Origin: Tetragonia tetragonoides
Lineage: Eukaryota > Streptophyta > Magnoliopsida > Caryophyllales > Aizoaceae
NCBI GenBank assembly: GCA_038025085.1
Contig: CM076154.1
Location: 18,450,001-18,514,000 of the forward strand
Reading direction: 5' to 3'
Length of the DNA: 64,000 nucleotides
The position numbers and the translations under genes are program-made. Under the pieces are notes generated by a model. The model ran no database searches and was not told the origin of the DNA. It saw only the letters and a list, made by a program, of their open reading frames with translations. Every line of letters begins with the position of its first letter. The first letter of the stretch is position 1. Shown piece after piece: positions 21,521-32,796 of the stretch.

Positions 21521-24500
21521 ATCTCTTATCCTGGAACTGCAGGGGTTTAGGGTCAACGACGGACAACCTTGCAGTTCCTTATGTTAAGTGGCTTGTCCGT
21601 CATCACTCGTTATAAGTTGTGTTCTTGATGGAAACGAAGGTGAAGGTGGCTGACTTAAGTTTTTTGGGTCACTGTTGGGATTTACCTAATTTAGATGGTG
21701 TTGATGCTAATGGGTCTAAAGGGGGTTTAGCCTTGTTTTGGAGCCCCTTTGTTATGTTGACTATTGTTAGTTGTACTAGCTCTTTTATTTTGTGCTCTGT
21801 TGTAATACTGATTCTACTAAATGGAATGTTTGCTTTGTGTATGGTTCCCCTTATTTACAAGCCCGAGCTCCTATTTGGGATGATGTTTATGCTATCATTA
21901 GAGAGCTAGACTCTCCTTGTGTCATTTGGGGGGACTTTAATCAAGTTGAAGTTTTGGAGGATAAGATGGGAGGGTCAGACCTCATTAGAGGTCTAGATGA
22001 TTTCCTTGCATGGAAAATTAGTCTTGGTCTTGTTGACATTCCATGCTCTGGTCAACGTTTCACATGGACCACTATTAGACGAAGATTTAATACTTGAAAG
22101 GCTTCTTCGTGCATACGCGACTAATGAATGGGTCATCTCTTTCCCTAATGCAAAACTCCTAAATCTGCCTTTCTTTATATCTGATCACTCCCATGTCATC
22201 TTATCCACTAAACCTCGTAGGCGTAAAAAGAAGAGACCTTACAGATTGGATGAGTGGTGTCTTTAGTTCAGAGAAGCGAGGGAGTTGATCTCTAGCTGTT
22301 GGCTTGGCATGTCTAATGGGTCCTGAAGCATATTAGGCAGGAACTTAAGTCTTGGTGTTTGAATAAAAAAAATTTCTTGGGGGATATAATGGGATAATTT
22401 TCATAATGAACTTATGCACCCTCAACTTCATGACTTACATCAAGCTCAAATCCTATCTGAGGATATGCGGAGAATTAAAGATTTTGCTCGTTGCCAAAAC
22501 ATTCACTGGAAGCAGCGTGCTAAAGCCAAGTGGGACTGTTGGGGGTGATCAATATACGCGGTTCTTTTTTCAATCAACTAAAATGCATGTTGCCTTGAAT
22601 GATATTCAAATGATCAAAGATCAATCTTGTCATTGGGTTACAGATCATGCATGTATTTCCAATTTATTTATGGACTTCTTCAAGGAGCTGTTTGGAGCCA
22701 ATCAAGTTCCTCCTTTGGACGAACAATCTCATGACAGAATCCTATCTTCTCTAGGTACTATGCAAAGATCTCTTAGTCAAGATGATGTGGTGTCCCTGCA
22801 GGAGGAATTCACCCGGGAGGAGGTTAAGCAAGCTATGTTTGCTATGAACGGTAATAAAGCTTCGTGGCCGGATGGTATACCCGCCTTTTTCTTTCAGAAA
22901 TTATGGCCTGTGGTGGGTGACCATGTTACAGATGCCGTATTGGAGGTACTTAATTCAGGGTTTCTATTGAGAGAAATAAACTTTACTCATATCGTGCTTA
23001 TTCCTAAAACAAAAAACCTAAAATTCTTCTCACAATTCAGGCCTATAAGGCTTTGCAATGTTATCTACAAATGTATCTCCAAGGTGTTGACGTTTAGACT
23101 GAAAAAGGTTATCTCCAAGTTGATCAGCCCCTATCAAAACGCCTTCATTCCAGGTCGATTAATTGCAGATAGCTGCGTGCTAGCTAATGAGGTTTTCTCC
23201 TACTTTAAAAGGAAGAAACGTGGGAACATGCATCTTGTAGCACTCAAACTGGATCTGAATAAGGCTTATGATAGGGTCAACTGGAACTTTATTAAACTGC
23301 TATTGCGCCAATGTGGTTTCCCTAGTCGATGGGTTCAACTTATTATGCAATGCGTTTCCAGAGTTTCTTATGTAGTGCTTGTGAATGGTGAACCATCTTA
23401 GTCTTTTAAACCCACAAGAGGATTAAGGCAAGGTGACCCCATGTCACTGTACCTATTTTCTCTTTGCACGGAGGTCTTCTCCCATGTTATCTAAAGCTCA
23501 AGAGAGAGGTTGCATTCAAGGAGTCAAGGTGGCTAGGGGCGCTCCTCCAATCTCGCATTTATTCTTTGCGGATGATGCTTTACTTTTTTTCCGTGCTTCT
23601 CGCGATTCTTGTACTGCAATTAAAGAAATCATTTCGGAATTCTGCTATTGCTCAAGAGAAATGGTTAATGTCCAGAAATTATTTATCAGGTGCAGTGACA
23701 ATATCCCATCTCATCTCAAAGAGGAATTTCATGGGGTATTATGTGTCGAAGCGCAGAATGATCTTGGTAGATATCTTGGCACCCCGGTGGTTTTTGGTAG
23801 AAATAAACGAGGGCATTTCCATTTTCTACTTGATAAAGTGGTGGCAAAAATGCGACTGTGGCACAATATTGGACTTTCTGCTGCTGTGAAGCTTGTCCTA
23901 ATCCATGCAGTTCTCACTGCTCTCAGCCTGCATGTCATTTCCATTTTTATGGTGCCACAATCAATATGCCACAAGATCAACTCTTTGCTAGCCTCCTTTT
24001 GGTGGCAGAGTTTGTATGAGAGGCGAGCTATTCATTGGAAAGACAAGGATATCCTGTCACTTCCTAAAGGGATGGGAGGGCTAGGCATCCGAGATGTTGC
24101 TACCTTTAATAAAGTTCTTCTTGCTAAGGTAGCCTGGCGCATTGAATCCAACAAGGACCTTCTTGTTAGTAAAGTCTTTGCAGCACAATATGGGGGCGGG
24201 CCAATTTGGAGCTTGCTGAATCATAGGAAGCCCAGAGATGACGCCACGTGGGGCTGGAGAAGTGTTCTTGCTGGCGATGAGGTTGCTAGGCTGGGCCTGG
24301 CTTGGCGCATTCGAACTGGCGACAAGATACGTATCGAAGATGAATTCTGGGCATGTAATTCTAAGGTTTCTTTGAAGCCTAATGTCAGAGGAACTCGTCC
24401 TTTATGGGTCAAAGATTTGCCGTCTCAAGATGGTTTAGGTTGGGATTGCCATAAGGTACGGAACTTCTTTACTTCTGGAGATGCAGTCAAAATTCTAGCT

Positions 24501-25548
24501 ACGGATGTCCGCCCTGATCTTGGGGTAGACAACTTCTATTGGCTTTGGATTCAATCTGGTCAGTATTCAGTCAAATCTGGCTATGCTTGCATCTTGGCAA
24601 ACATCAAGACTTTAGATAGAGCAGTAGCATGGAAGAGACGGGTATGAAAGCTTATCTGGGCATCATCTTTACTCTCAAAGTGGAAAATCTTTTTTTGGAA
24701 AATATTTCATAATGCTTTAGCAACGAAGGCCAACCTTTCTAAGAGGGGTTTCAAGGACGCAGGTATTTGTGAATTTTGTAACTTGGAGCAAGAGACCTTG
24801 GAACACTTATTTCGGGATTGTGAACTCACTCAACACCTATGGAAGTATGGTCCTTTGGGGATTAATAGTCAAGTTAATGATTTTATTCCCTTTGGCTCTT
24901 GGCTAGCGGATCTCATTGAGTATTTGCATAAGAAGGAAAGGGAAGAGATTTCCAGTGTTGTTATGCTGGGAGCGACCCTGTGGAGTATTTGGATTGCAAG
25001 GAACAATGCAGTTTTCTGGAAAACCAAGCCTGATCCACATGCTATCCTCAATCAGACTTACTCCCTAATTGCATCTTGCTATAACGTTGCTCTCTCTAAA
25101 CGTGTCAATGATCTCATGCGTGTGGAAGTTTGCAGACCAGATAAACGAGGGCTCTCGCAGAGTACCTTCACTGCTCGTTGGATTGAGAATCAAGTACAAC
25201 CACAAGTCATCTGTATGGACGGGTCTTGGGATGCATCCATTCTGCGTGCTGGAGTTGCTTGGTGTTTATACAATCCCACGTTGCCATTTAGTATGGAAGC
25301 AGGCTCAGATTGTTTGCTACTAAGCTCGGCCCTCAAAGCGGAGTTGTTCGCTTGTCTCCGTGGACTTTTGTGGGCTCTTCAAAAGAATTGGACTTCGATT
25401 ATGTTATACACTGATTCTCTGCAGGTACTTAAGATTTTGAAAGGATAATCGTCTACACCTGTGGATTCAATAGATATAGTATCTGATATTAAGGTGTGCT
25501 TTCCTTCCTAAGTTTGATTATCTAGTGTTTGTAAAAGTGTCCAGGGAT
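21517..25548 (+). pseudogene. LINE-A ORF2: endonuclease, reverse transcriptase, zf-RVT, RNase H
   Basis: Starts MNLLSWNCRGLGST, the APE-type endonuclease N-terminus. Later endonuclease blocks are METKVKV, VIWGDFNQVE and ISDHSHV, in three frames. RT (22600-23640): FRPIRLCNVIYKCISKVL, NAFIPGRLI, first Asp in KLDLNKAYDRVNW, GLRQGDP, and F-A-D-D in HLFFADDALLFF. Then LGRYLGTPVVFGRNKRG, WRIESNKDLL, a zinc-finger segment CEFCNLEQETLEHLFRDCEL (zf-RVT), and an RVT_3-type RNase H (VICMDGSWDASILRAG, KAELFACLRGLLWAL, TDSLQVLKIL). Stops at 21613, 23399, 24645 and 25446, plus several frameshifts. The C-terminal end continues at 30453. Confidence 0.9.
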
Positions 25549-25627
25549 GGAAAAGAAAATCTAGAGAGAGAAGCTCTCCAGGTGCATGTTAACGTGGGTT
25601 TGACTAACGTGCACTGTAGCTCCTTCG

Positions 25628-26957
25628 ATGACTAGAAAAGGCAAGAAAAAGAGAAAGCAAACGGCGTCTCAGCCTCCGGGCAGGGCGGCAACGATTATAA
25701 CACCTAAATCGGGGATTGAGCAAACCTTAGAACCACTGCAGTTTGGTAGTTGGCTCCCTAGCGAGCTGGGCAACATGGAAGATGGGCATGTCTCAGATGA
25801 CCCATCGGAAGAGGATATACCGGCGGCGGAACCATCAAGTGCTGCTCGAAAGTTAACCTTCTCAGATAGCTCCGCCCAACAAACCCCTGAAGTGATTGCA
25901 AATCCAGTAATGAATATTAATCGAGATAATAGAGTGGCAAAATTGGGGATGTCACTCTCTTTTGTTCCTCCGATAATGAAGGGCACAAAAATGGTGGTGA
26001 AATTGAACCCAGAAACTCTCAAACAGTAGGAGGAAGTTTGGAGTACAGCGCTAATCGGGTATGTTCTGGATGATTCGCCTATTTTCAAAGATATGCTACA
26101 CTTTGTGCAAGGTGTCTGGAAATTTGTAGCCCAACCTAGGGTTCATCTTCACCCTAATGGTTATTACTTGTTTAAATTCAAATCTATTGCTGATAGGGAT
26201 AAGGTGTTTAATTCTGGGCCTCATTATTTCAATAATCACCCTATTATACTCCGTAATTGGGAACCTGATTATGTATTTGATAAGAACCTCATTCGCCTTG
26301 TTCCTCTGTGGGTGAAATTTTACGGATTGCCAATTCATTGTTGGGAACCTGATAACTTGAGTCGTATCGCTAGTTATGTGGGTAGACCACTTCATACAGA
26401 TGTTCTAACTGCTCATCAAGATAGAATCTCTTATGCCCGCATTTTGATTGAAGTGGATGTTTCAAAACCCCTACCATCTGATATGCCTATTGAAAGACCT
26501 GATGGTTCAGTGTTCACACAAGTCATAGATTACGACTGGAAACATAGGTTTTGTACTGATTGCATCAAATTTGGGCATGTAGTGGGGGAATGCCATACTG
26601 ATACTCACCAGCAAGAGCACAATGGACTTGGAAATGGTCATAGGAAGCAGGATGTGAATGGTTTCAGGAAGCCAAAGAAAAAGCACCAGATTGTCTTGGA
26701 AGGCTAAGCAGACTGTGCCAACCACTGTAGAACAACCTCAGCAGGTTACTGAAGCTCCTGATACTCAGGTGATGGATAAGGGGAAACAGGTTATTATATT
26801 TCATGGAAGTTCTAGCTCTGATCCTCCTGCTCCAAATGGAAATGAAGGGATTTTGGAATCAAATTCATTTGAAATACTTGAAACATACAGTGAAAAGGTG
26901 AGTGAGGTGCCAGGGAATGGTGCCTACTCTAAAATTCCAACCCATCATCCCCCATGA
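25628..26957 (+). pseudogene. LINE-B ORF1 (DUF4283 and CCHC zinc knuckle)
   Basis: Starts MTRKGKKKRKQTASQPPG, a basic N-terminus. TAG at 26027 interrupts ETLKQ-EEVWSTALIGYVL. The DUF4283-type domain follows (WKFVAQPRVHLHPNGYYLF, HPIILRNWEPDYVF, LVPLWVKFYGLPIHCW, SRIASYVGRPLHTD), then the zinc knuckle C-T-D-C-I-K-F-G-H-V-V-G-E-C. A frameshift near 26700 leads to a Gln/Pro/Ser-rich tail ending at TGA 26955-26957, which overlaps the ORF2 start. Confidence 0.85.
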
Positions 26958-29900
26958 ATATCATGAGTTGGAATATTAGAGGGCTTAACAAACCCTCAAA
27001 GCAGAAGGAATTGAAATCCTTCTTGCTGAAGAATAAAGTGCACCTTTTTGGTTGTCTTGAAACCAGGATGAAGGAGAAAAATTCAAAAAAGATTGCAAAA
27101 AATGTTGCAAATGGTTGGAATGTGACTTATAATTATTCTCATGCCTCTAATGGTAGGATCTGGGTCATGTGGCAACCTGATCATGTTGATTTGCAGGTCT
27201 TGTATACCCATGGACAATTTATTCATTGTCTTGTTACTGATTTACAATCTGACTTCAGTGCTAATATAAGCTTTGTTTATGGCATGAACTCAGTTAGTGA
27301 TAGACTGGCACTATGGCAGACCATGCAAATGCATTGTGATAACCATTGTCCCTGGTTGTTATTGGGTGATTTTAACTCTCTTCTCTCAGTACATGATAGG
27401 ATGAATGGTGCTCCAGTTCATGAGCAGGAAACAAGAGATTTTCAAGCTTTTATTGATAATCTGGGTCTGCAACAGGTGAAAAGTAAGGGATGGCACTTCT
27501 CATGGAGCAATAAGCAGCAAGAAGAGGATAGAGTATATAGTCATATAAACTGGGCTCTAAGAAATAGTATATGGATGCAGGATTTTGGTTGTCTGGAAGC
27601 CGACTACCTCAATCCCCATATATCTGATCACACTCCTATCTTGCTCTCTACTGGTATTCCTAGGCTATCTGGGCCTAAACCCTTCAGGCTCCTTAAAGTT
27701 TTACTCAAGCAGCAGGACTTCAAAGCCATTGTTGATCAGGTATGGCAAGAAGATATTGAAGGAGTTGAGATGTATGCACGCAGTTTGGTGTAAGCTGAAG
27801 AAAATAGCTAGACTTGCTAGATCTTTGCAGGCTGAAATGAATAAAACTGAAGATCATCTGAATTCTGCACATCTTGCTCTAGATAATATCCAGAGTGCTT
27901 TGAAAAATGATTTATTCAATTCCCATCTTATTGAGCTTGAGAAGTTTCAGTGCAAAGAGGTGGATAAATGGGCTACTTTGAATGAAAAAATCCTTAGACA
28001 AAAATCCAGGGTCATCTGGATCCATGAGGGAGATCAGAATTCTAAGTTTTTTCATGCACATCTGAAGGCTAGAAGATCCATGAATAAAATTATATCCATT
28101 TATGATGAAAATGGGAATAAAATCACCACTGCAGAGGGGATTGAGCAGGAGTTTCTGAATTTTTTTACTGGGCTCATGGAGTCTGCAGCAGAGCAATTGC
28201 CTTCTATTAACCTGGAAGTAGCTAGAGATGGGAGCTCACTGTCCTTAGAGCAACAACAACAACTCATAAGAGAGGTAACAGATGTTGACATTAAAAAGGC
28301 TCTTCATGGGCTGCCTGATGACAAGTCCCCAGGTAAAGATGGCTTCCCTTCTGAATTTTTTAAAGAATACTGGCATGTTATTGGTTCAGATGTTAGTAAA
28401 GCAATTAAACAATTTTTTTGCAAATGGGAAAATGCTCAAAGCTGTGAATTGCACCACTGTGACCTTAATTCCTAAAATGGCCAAGCCAACTTATGTGAAA
28501 GACTATAGGCCTATAGCTTGTTGTTCTACTCTCTATAAGCTTATAGCCAAGATCCTGACAGATAGATTGAAAAGTGTTGTTGATCATTTGGTTGGCCCTG
28601 CACAGTCTGCGTTCATAGAGGGTAGGCATATCTTGGACAATATGATCCTTAGTCATGAGCTTGTTAAGGGTTATACAAGGAAGGGTATGTCTACTCGGTG
28701 TATGTTAAATGTTGACTTAAGAAAAGCCTATGATTCTCTTCAATGGGGCTTTCTAAGAATGCTTTTGCTTGAATTTGGGATTCCTTATAAGTTTGTGGGA
28801 TGGGTTATGAACTGTGTCACCTCTGTGAGCTATACCTTGCTATTGAATAGAGGGCTCACACTTATGTTTGAAGCAAAGAAGGGCTTAAGACAAGGGGATC
28901 CATTGTCTCCGCTTCTTTTTGTCCTTGCAATGGAGTACCTAAACAGATCCCTTAAACAGCTACACAAAAACCCTGAATTTAACTTTCATCCAAAATGTGG
29001 GAAGCTTGGGATCACCCATGTATGTTTTGCAGATGATTTGTTACTATTTTGTAGAGGGGAACTGATTTCTGTACAGCTCCTTTATGATGCCTTTGAGCAG
29101 TTCTCTCAAGCTTTTGGGTTGACAGCAAATCTTGATAAAAGTTCTGTATATACATCTGGAATTTCTCTTGGTGAAAGGGATTCTATAGCCTCTGCAATTG
29201 GTATGCTTCCTTTCAAGTACCTGGGAGTACCCTTATCATCCAAAAAACTTACTGGGATGCAATGTAAGCCTTTGGTTGATAAGATCGTGGCTAGGATAAG
29301 ATCGTGTTCTGTTTGGTATTCAAACGTATTGGTCTCAAGTTTTTCTGCTACAAAAAAAGGTTATCAAGATGTTCATTGCAGCCTGCAGATCATTCCTATG
29401 GACAGGTCAAGCCTCTAGTTCTAAGAAAGCTCTTGTAGCTTGGGATAGATTATGCTTCCCGCTTCAAGATGGTGGTTTGCAGATTATTGATATTCAGAAC
29501 TGGAATAGAGCAGCCCTTTGCAAGCTTCTATGGGCCATTACACAAAAGAAAGACAAGCTATGGGTTCAGTGGATTCATACATATTACTTAAAAAATGCAT
29601 CTGTTTTTTAAACTGACCTGCCTACACAAGCTAGCTGGTTGGTCAGGAAGGTTATTGAATGTAGGAGATGGTTGGATGGTAATACAACAAGTCAGCAACA
29701 GCTCAGTCAGTTCACTACCTTGGGGGGATTCAGTATTAAGAAGGCCTATAATTTTCTGAGAACCCCCTCCTCTCCTGTTCCTTGGAAGCGTCTGATTATG
29801 GCAACAGGTATGATTCCTAGACACAGGTTAATCTTGTGGATTGCCTTGCATAGACGTCTCATGCTGCTAGTAGGTGCACAATCTGAGGATTACAGGTTCC

Positions 29901-30282
29901 TCTTGGTTGTACCCTATGCACTGCTGGTGTTGATGAGACTATTGATCACCTCTTTTTTGAATGTCCATTCTCAATGAAAATTTGGAAAGCTCTCCTGAAT
30001 TGGTTTGGTTTAGTGAGGAATCCCTGCAAATGGAATGAAGAGGTAATCTGGATGCAGAATATTGTGAGAAATAACAAGCCTCATCTGTGTATTCTCACTT
30101 TTCTCTTTGCTGCTTCAGTCTACCATATATGGACAACAAGGAATAAAATGCGTTTCATGCAGGAAACTCCCTCTCCTGAAGGCATTCTACACAATATTGT
30201 TACTGAACTGCATCTCAAAGGGCAAAAGATCAAGAAATGGCAGAAGGTGTTAGATCAACTTAATAGTTATCCAAGTCTGTAA
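26954..30282 (+). pseudogene. LINE-B ORF2: endonuclease, reverse transcriptase, zf-RVT
   Basis: Endonuclease 26954-27790: MNIMSWNIRGLNKPSKQKEL, CLETRMKEKN, LLLGDFNSLLS, and ISDHTPILLS. RT 28020-29330 across frameshifts: DKSPGKDGFPSEFFKEYW, YVKDYRPIACCSTLYKLIAK, SAFIEGRHILDNMILSHEL, first Asp in NVDLRKAYDSLQW, GLRQGDPLSPLLFVLAMEY, and F-A-D-D in VCFADDLLLF. The C-terminal part (29369-30282) reads AWDRLCFPLQDGGLQIID and ASVYHIWTTRNKMRF, with a decayed zinc-finger region. At least four frameshifts, so inactive. Confidence 0.9.
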
Positions 30283-30452
30283 ATGCTTGTATACTTTGTT
30301 ACTGCATGTTACAGTGACTTTGTATCATGCTTAATGCTTTGTTTATGAGTAGCTGGTTGTAGCGTCAAACTACCAGTTGTATTGTCATTGCTTATATTGG
30401 TTCATAAAATGAGTTTGTTTATTGACCAAAAAAAACAAAGTGTCCAGGGATG

Positions 30453-30542
30453 ATGTTAGGTCTGCGCATGATTATGCTACCCAGGCAAGGAAGCATAACT
30501 GTTGTATTTAAATAATTGTATTACTTGCCAAAAAAAAAAAAA
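30453..30542 (+). mobile_element. LINE-A, part 3 of 3 (3' end and poly(A))
   Basis: Completes the RNase H C-terminus (VSRDDVRSAHDYATQARKHN across the LINE-B insertion), a short 3' UTR, TTACTTGCC and a run of about 13 A at 30530-30542. A matching target-site duplication at the left end was not found. Confidence 0.85.
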
Positions 30543-31514
30543 GGCATGTGAAGAATTTACTTGATGACCTTGCTGCCCGCTAGCCCGTTGTGGTCTTGTT
30601 GACCGTGATCTGTCATTCTGTTGTGTGCTTATTAAGTGCTTGTTTCAGTTCACTCAAAAAAAAAAAAAAAGTGCTTGTTTCACTTTAGGCATCAAGAGTT
30701 GTGAAATGTAAAAACACAATAGACAGACGTTTTGATTTGGAGCACAAAATTAAATGGGGGTGTCTCACCAGAAGAAACCGTAAAAGCACCTTACCACCTA
30801 TACCACTGTTTCTTATCTTTAGTATGCACAAAAAACTACTTTTGTGATATACATACTGATACTGTTATTTGGTTGAAGTAGAATGCTTCACAAAATAGTC
30901 CCCTTTGCTCCCGCAGTTACAAATGCTTTGACAAAAGTCTCATCAACGAATCAAACTGCAGCAAAACCTTCTGCATCAGAGTTCCCTGCAGGGTAAAGCG
31001 CAAGTCATTAACAAAGTCTGTCAAAGCAACTAACCAAAATAGACCGGGGGCAGGCAGCAACAGAGAAGTGAAAATGCTACAGTTGCAAATTCCCATCAGA
31101 AGAAACCGTTTTGCCAATGGAAAAGCCTATGCATAGTGAGATGATACAAGTTGCATCTTTGAGTTACTGCTCATACTCCAGTAAGGTACTCAACTCCTTT
31201 CACTCCAGTGTTCAGCGTATCCGATCCCTATGATCTCTGACTCTTTCTGATTATGTTCTCCAGCACATATTTTAAGACAAAATTTTCACCTTCAAGCCAC
31301 ATTACAGAATATAGATTCAATCACCAAAAGCGGGAAGGAAAAACTGAGGGACGGGCTTTGATTTTTGTCTTAACAGTGCTAAAACAAATACAGATTGTTG
31401 GGAAATGTCTTGACTGATAAACATGCATCCAAAGTTAAATCATCAATAGACAGGAACTAGTTACAACAAACAAATCTTACCTCAAGAAAACAATCCAATG
31501 TATAATGAGGTCCT
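30543..31514. other. Spacer downstream of UBLCP1, probably including its 3' UTR
   Basis: No gene is supported here. On the minus strand a GTAAG donor-like site (31476-31480) lies 35 bp past the UBLCP1 stop codon and could start a 3'-UTR intron; the acceptor was not placed. It holds the micro-insertion described at 30634-30682. Confidence 0.4.
30634..30682 (+). mobile_element. Very short poly(A)-tailed insertion with 14-bp target duplication
   Basis: AAGTGCTTGTTTCA occurs at 30634-30647 and 30669-30682. Between the copies is a 21-bp insert, GTTCACTC plus about 13 A. This is the structure of target-primed reverse transcription that stopped after a few bases of template. Confidence 0.7.
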
Positions 31515-31760
31515 TCATGCATGACGCCGCCTCTTCGAACTATCGTCGATGTATATTTCCCAGCTACGATGATCAAGGATACTAAGGTCATCAAGTTCTG
31601 CTATTGCAAGCAAATACTGGGTGAGCTTAACAAGCTCTTGATCATTGTCTCGGTTAGCATGAGCCTTCCTGAAGGGCCTAATTGTCAATCCGTTCTGAGG
31701 GTTCATCACGAAATTCCTCCTCAGATCATCAAACATTATAGTGTTCTTCGAATCATAATA
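31515..31760 (-). CDS. UBLCP1: UBLCP1 exon 6 (C-terminal phosphatase segment)
   Basis: Follows the acceptor TTTTGTGGCAG. Encodes [17 protein letters not shown], then [19 protein letters not shown], and [16 protein letters not shown], ending RRRHA at TGA 31515-31517. Contains the F-D-D acidic motif and the family's conserved NPQNGL/RPF-KAH block. The frame is intact, with a basic Arg-rich tail as in plant homologues. Confidence 0.9.
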   Translation of the reverse strand, partial: YYDSKNTIMFDDLRRNFVMNPQNGLTIRPFRKAHANRDNDQELVKLTQYLLAIAELDDLSILDHRSWEIYIDDSSKRRRHA

Positions 31761-32111
31761 CTGCCACAAAAGAATAACCTTTTAGACTTCACATTTTGCT
31801 TTTGCTTCAATGAATAGAAGACAATACTATGAGCTAGCACACACAGACATCACTTCAACAAGTCTATTGATTAGTCTCCCACGTGATTGTACAGGAAATT
31901 CATTAAGCACACTGCCAGGATCATTGCACTGTCAGATTAGCTTTTCCGGTTCTCATCATTCTTTAACCTTTGCTATCCACAGAACTATGAACCTTGTATG
32001 TTAAACTTCAGTTTCTATCTAAAATCACGGTTTCCTATTTTGCACATTCAACTCTCTTGAAGAATGTGGAAGCTGGATAAACGTCAGCAAATTGAGCTTA
32101 TTTATTCAAAC

Positions 32112-32269
32112 CTCGGGAAATTGTGCCCAAACTAAACCCAGCGGCTTGCAATCAAATACACCACGCGAATCTGACTGCACTGTGATCATAGCCATATGGT
32201 CTAAAAGAGCTGTGATCTTGTAGTTGGGATTGCCGAGTACTCCAAGCTGTCCGTTCAACCCATTTCATG
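32112..32269 (-). pseudogene. UBLCP1: UBLCP1 exon 5 (with apparent 8-bp deletion)
   Basis: Acceptor TTCTGCAG at 32270-32275, donor GTTTG after GAG at 32112. Begins SMKWVE, then the frame is lost. Read one step over it continues GQLGVLGNPNYKITALLDH, MAMITVQSDSRGVFDCKPLG, and ends WAQFPE. Relative to the family pattern W-(V/I)-E-x-K-M-x-(E/Q)-L-G-V about 8 bases are missing near 32252. Adding 8 bases would make the exon 166 bp and phase-consistent with both neighbours. Confidence 0.85.
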
Positions 32270-32516
32270 CTGCAGAAGACAGGAAAAAAACTATAAATGT
32301 AAGTCTTATATATGTACATATATGATCACACTCAAAGGAGTAGGAAGCAAAAGACCTGTTTCAAAGAAGAATAAGTGAAAGGGCAGAAATATTAGCTTTT
32401 ATTCATTATAGTCAATGCCTGCTGAGTAAGATAAAAGTTTGAATTCAAGACTCTTACTTAGGCTCTCAATGGAAGGTTGGTTATTGCGAGGAATTAGTTT
32501 AACACGAAAAGCTTAC

Positions 32517-32580
32517 CTGGTTGCAGACCATATCATAATATCATACTCAGCATAGGCAGCAGTGAGAAACTCATGGAGAT
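32517..32580 (-). CDS. UBLCP1: UBLCP1 exon 4 (non-canonical acceptor)
   Basis: Encodes YLHEFLTAAYAEYDIMIWSA, with Y split across the exon 3-4 junction. Donor CAG/GTAAGC is canonical. The expected acceptor position reads TTTCCTGCAC instead of ending in AG. The nearest upstream AG (TTTTTAG) would add 13 nt and create an immediate stop. Confidence 0.8.
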
Positions 32581-32681
32581 GTGCAGGAAATTTCTAAAAA
32601 TCTTACATAGTAAACAGCAGCAAGGCCAATTTGGATCTTAAGATGCATATTAGAAATCAATCACCAGAGATTGCTACTTAC

Positions 32682-32796
32682 AAGGCCGCATAAGTTGCAG
32701 TGGGATCTCAGCCGTGGAACGGTGATCAAAGAGAGTATAATCAATATCAAGAACAAGCAGTTTCTTTCCTTTCCGACAAGGATTCCGAATTTCAAT
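32682..32796 (-). CDS. UBLCP1: UBLCP1 exon 3 (catalytic DxDxT exon)
   Basis: Between acceptor TTTGTAG and donor GTAAGTAG. Encodes [20 protein letters not shown], then [23 protein letters not shown] is the HAD/FCP phosphatase signature (nucleophile and acid/base Asp). Confidence 0.92.

Larger units (their letters stand above)
19862..25549 (+). mobile_element. LINE-A, part 2 of 3 (rest of ORF1 and most of ORF2)
   Basis: Resumes LINE-A after the Tat element. Contains the ORF1 C-terminal part, endonuclease, reverse transcriptase, zf-RVT and most of an RNase H. It is cut at 25549 by LINE-B, with a 16-bp duplication AAAGTGTCCAGGGATG (25534-25549 and 30437-30452). Confidence 0.9.
25550..30436 (+). 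mobile_element. LINE-B, full-length insertion inside LINE-A (4.9 kb)
   Basis: Flanked by the perfect 16-bp duplication AAAGTGTCCAGGGATG. The 5' leader is 78 bp; ORF1 and ORF2 overlap by ATGA at 26954; a 3' UTR follows, ending TTTATTGACCAAAAAAAAC. It interrupts LINE-A inside its RNase H and is therefore younger. No RNase H domain is seen after the zf-RVT region. Confidence 0.95.
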
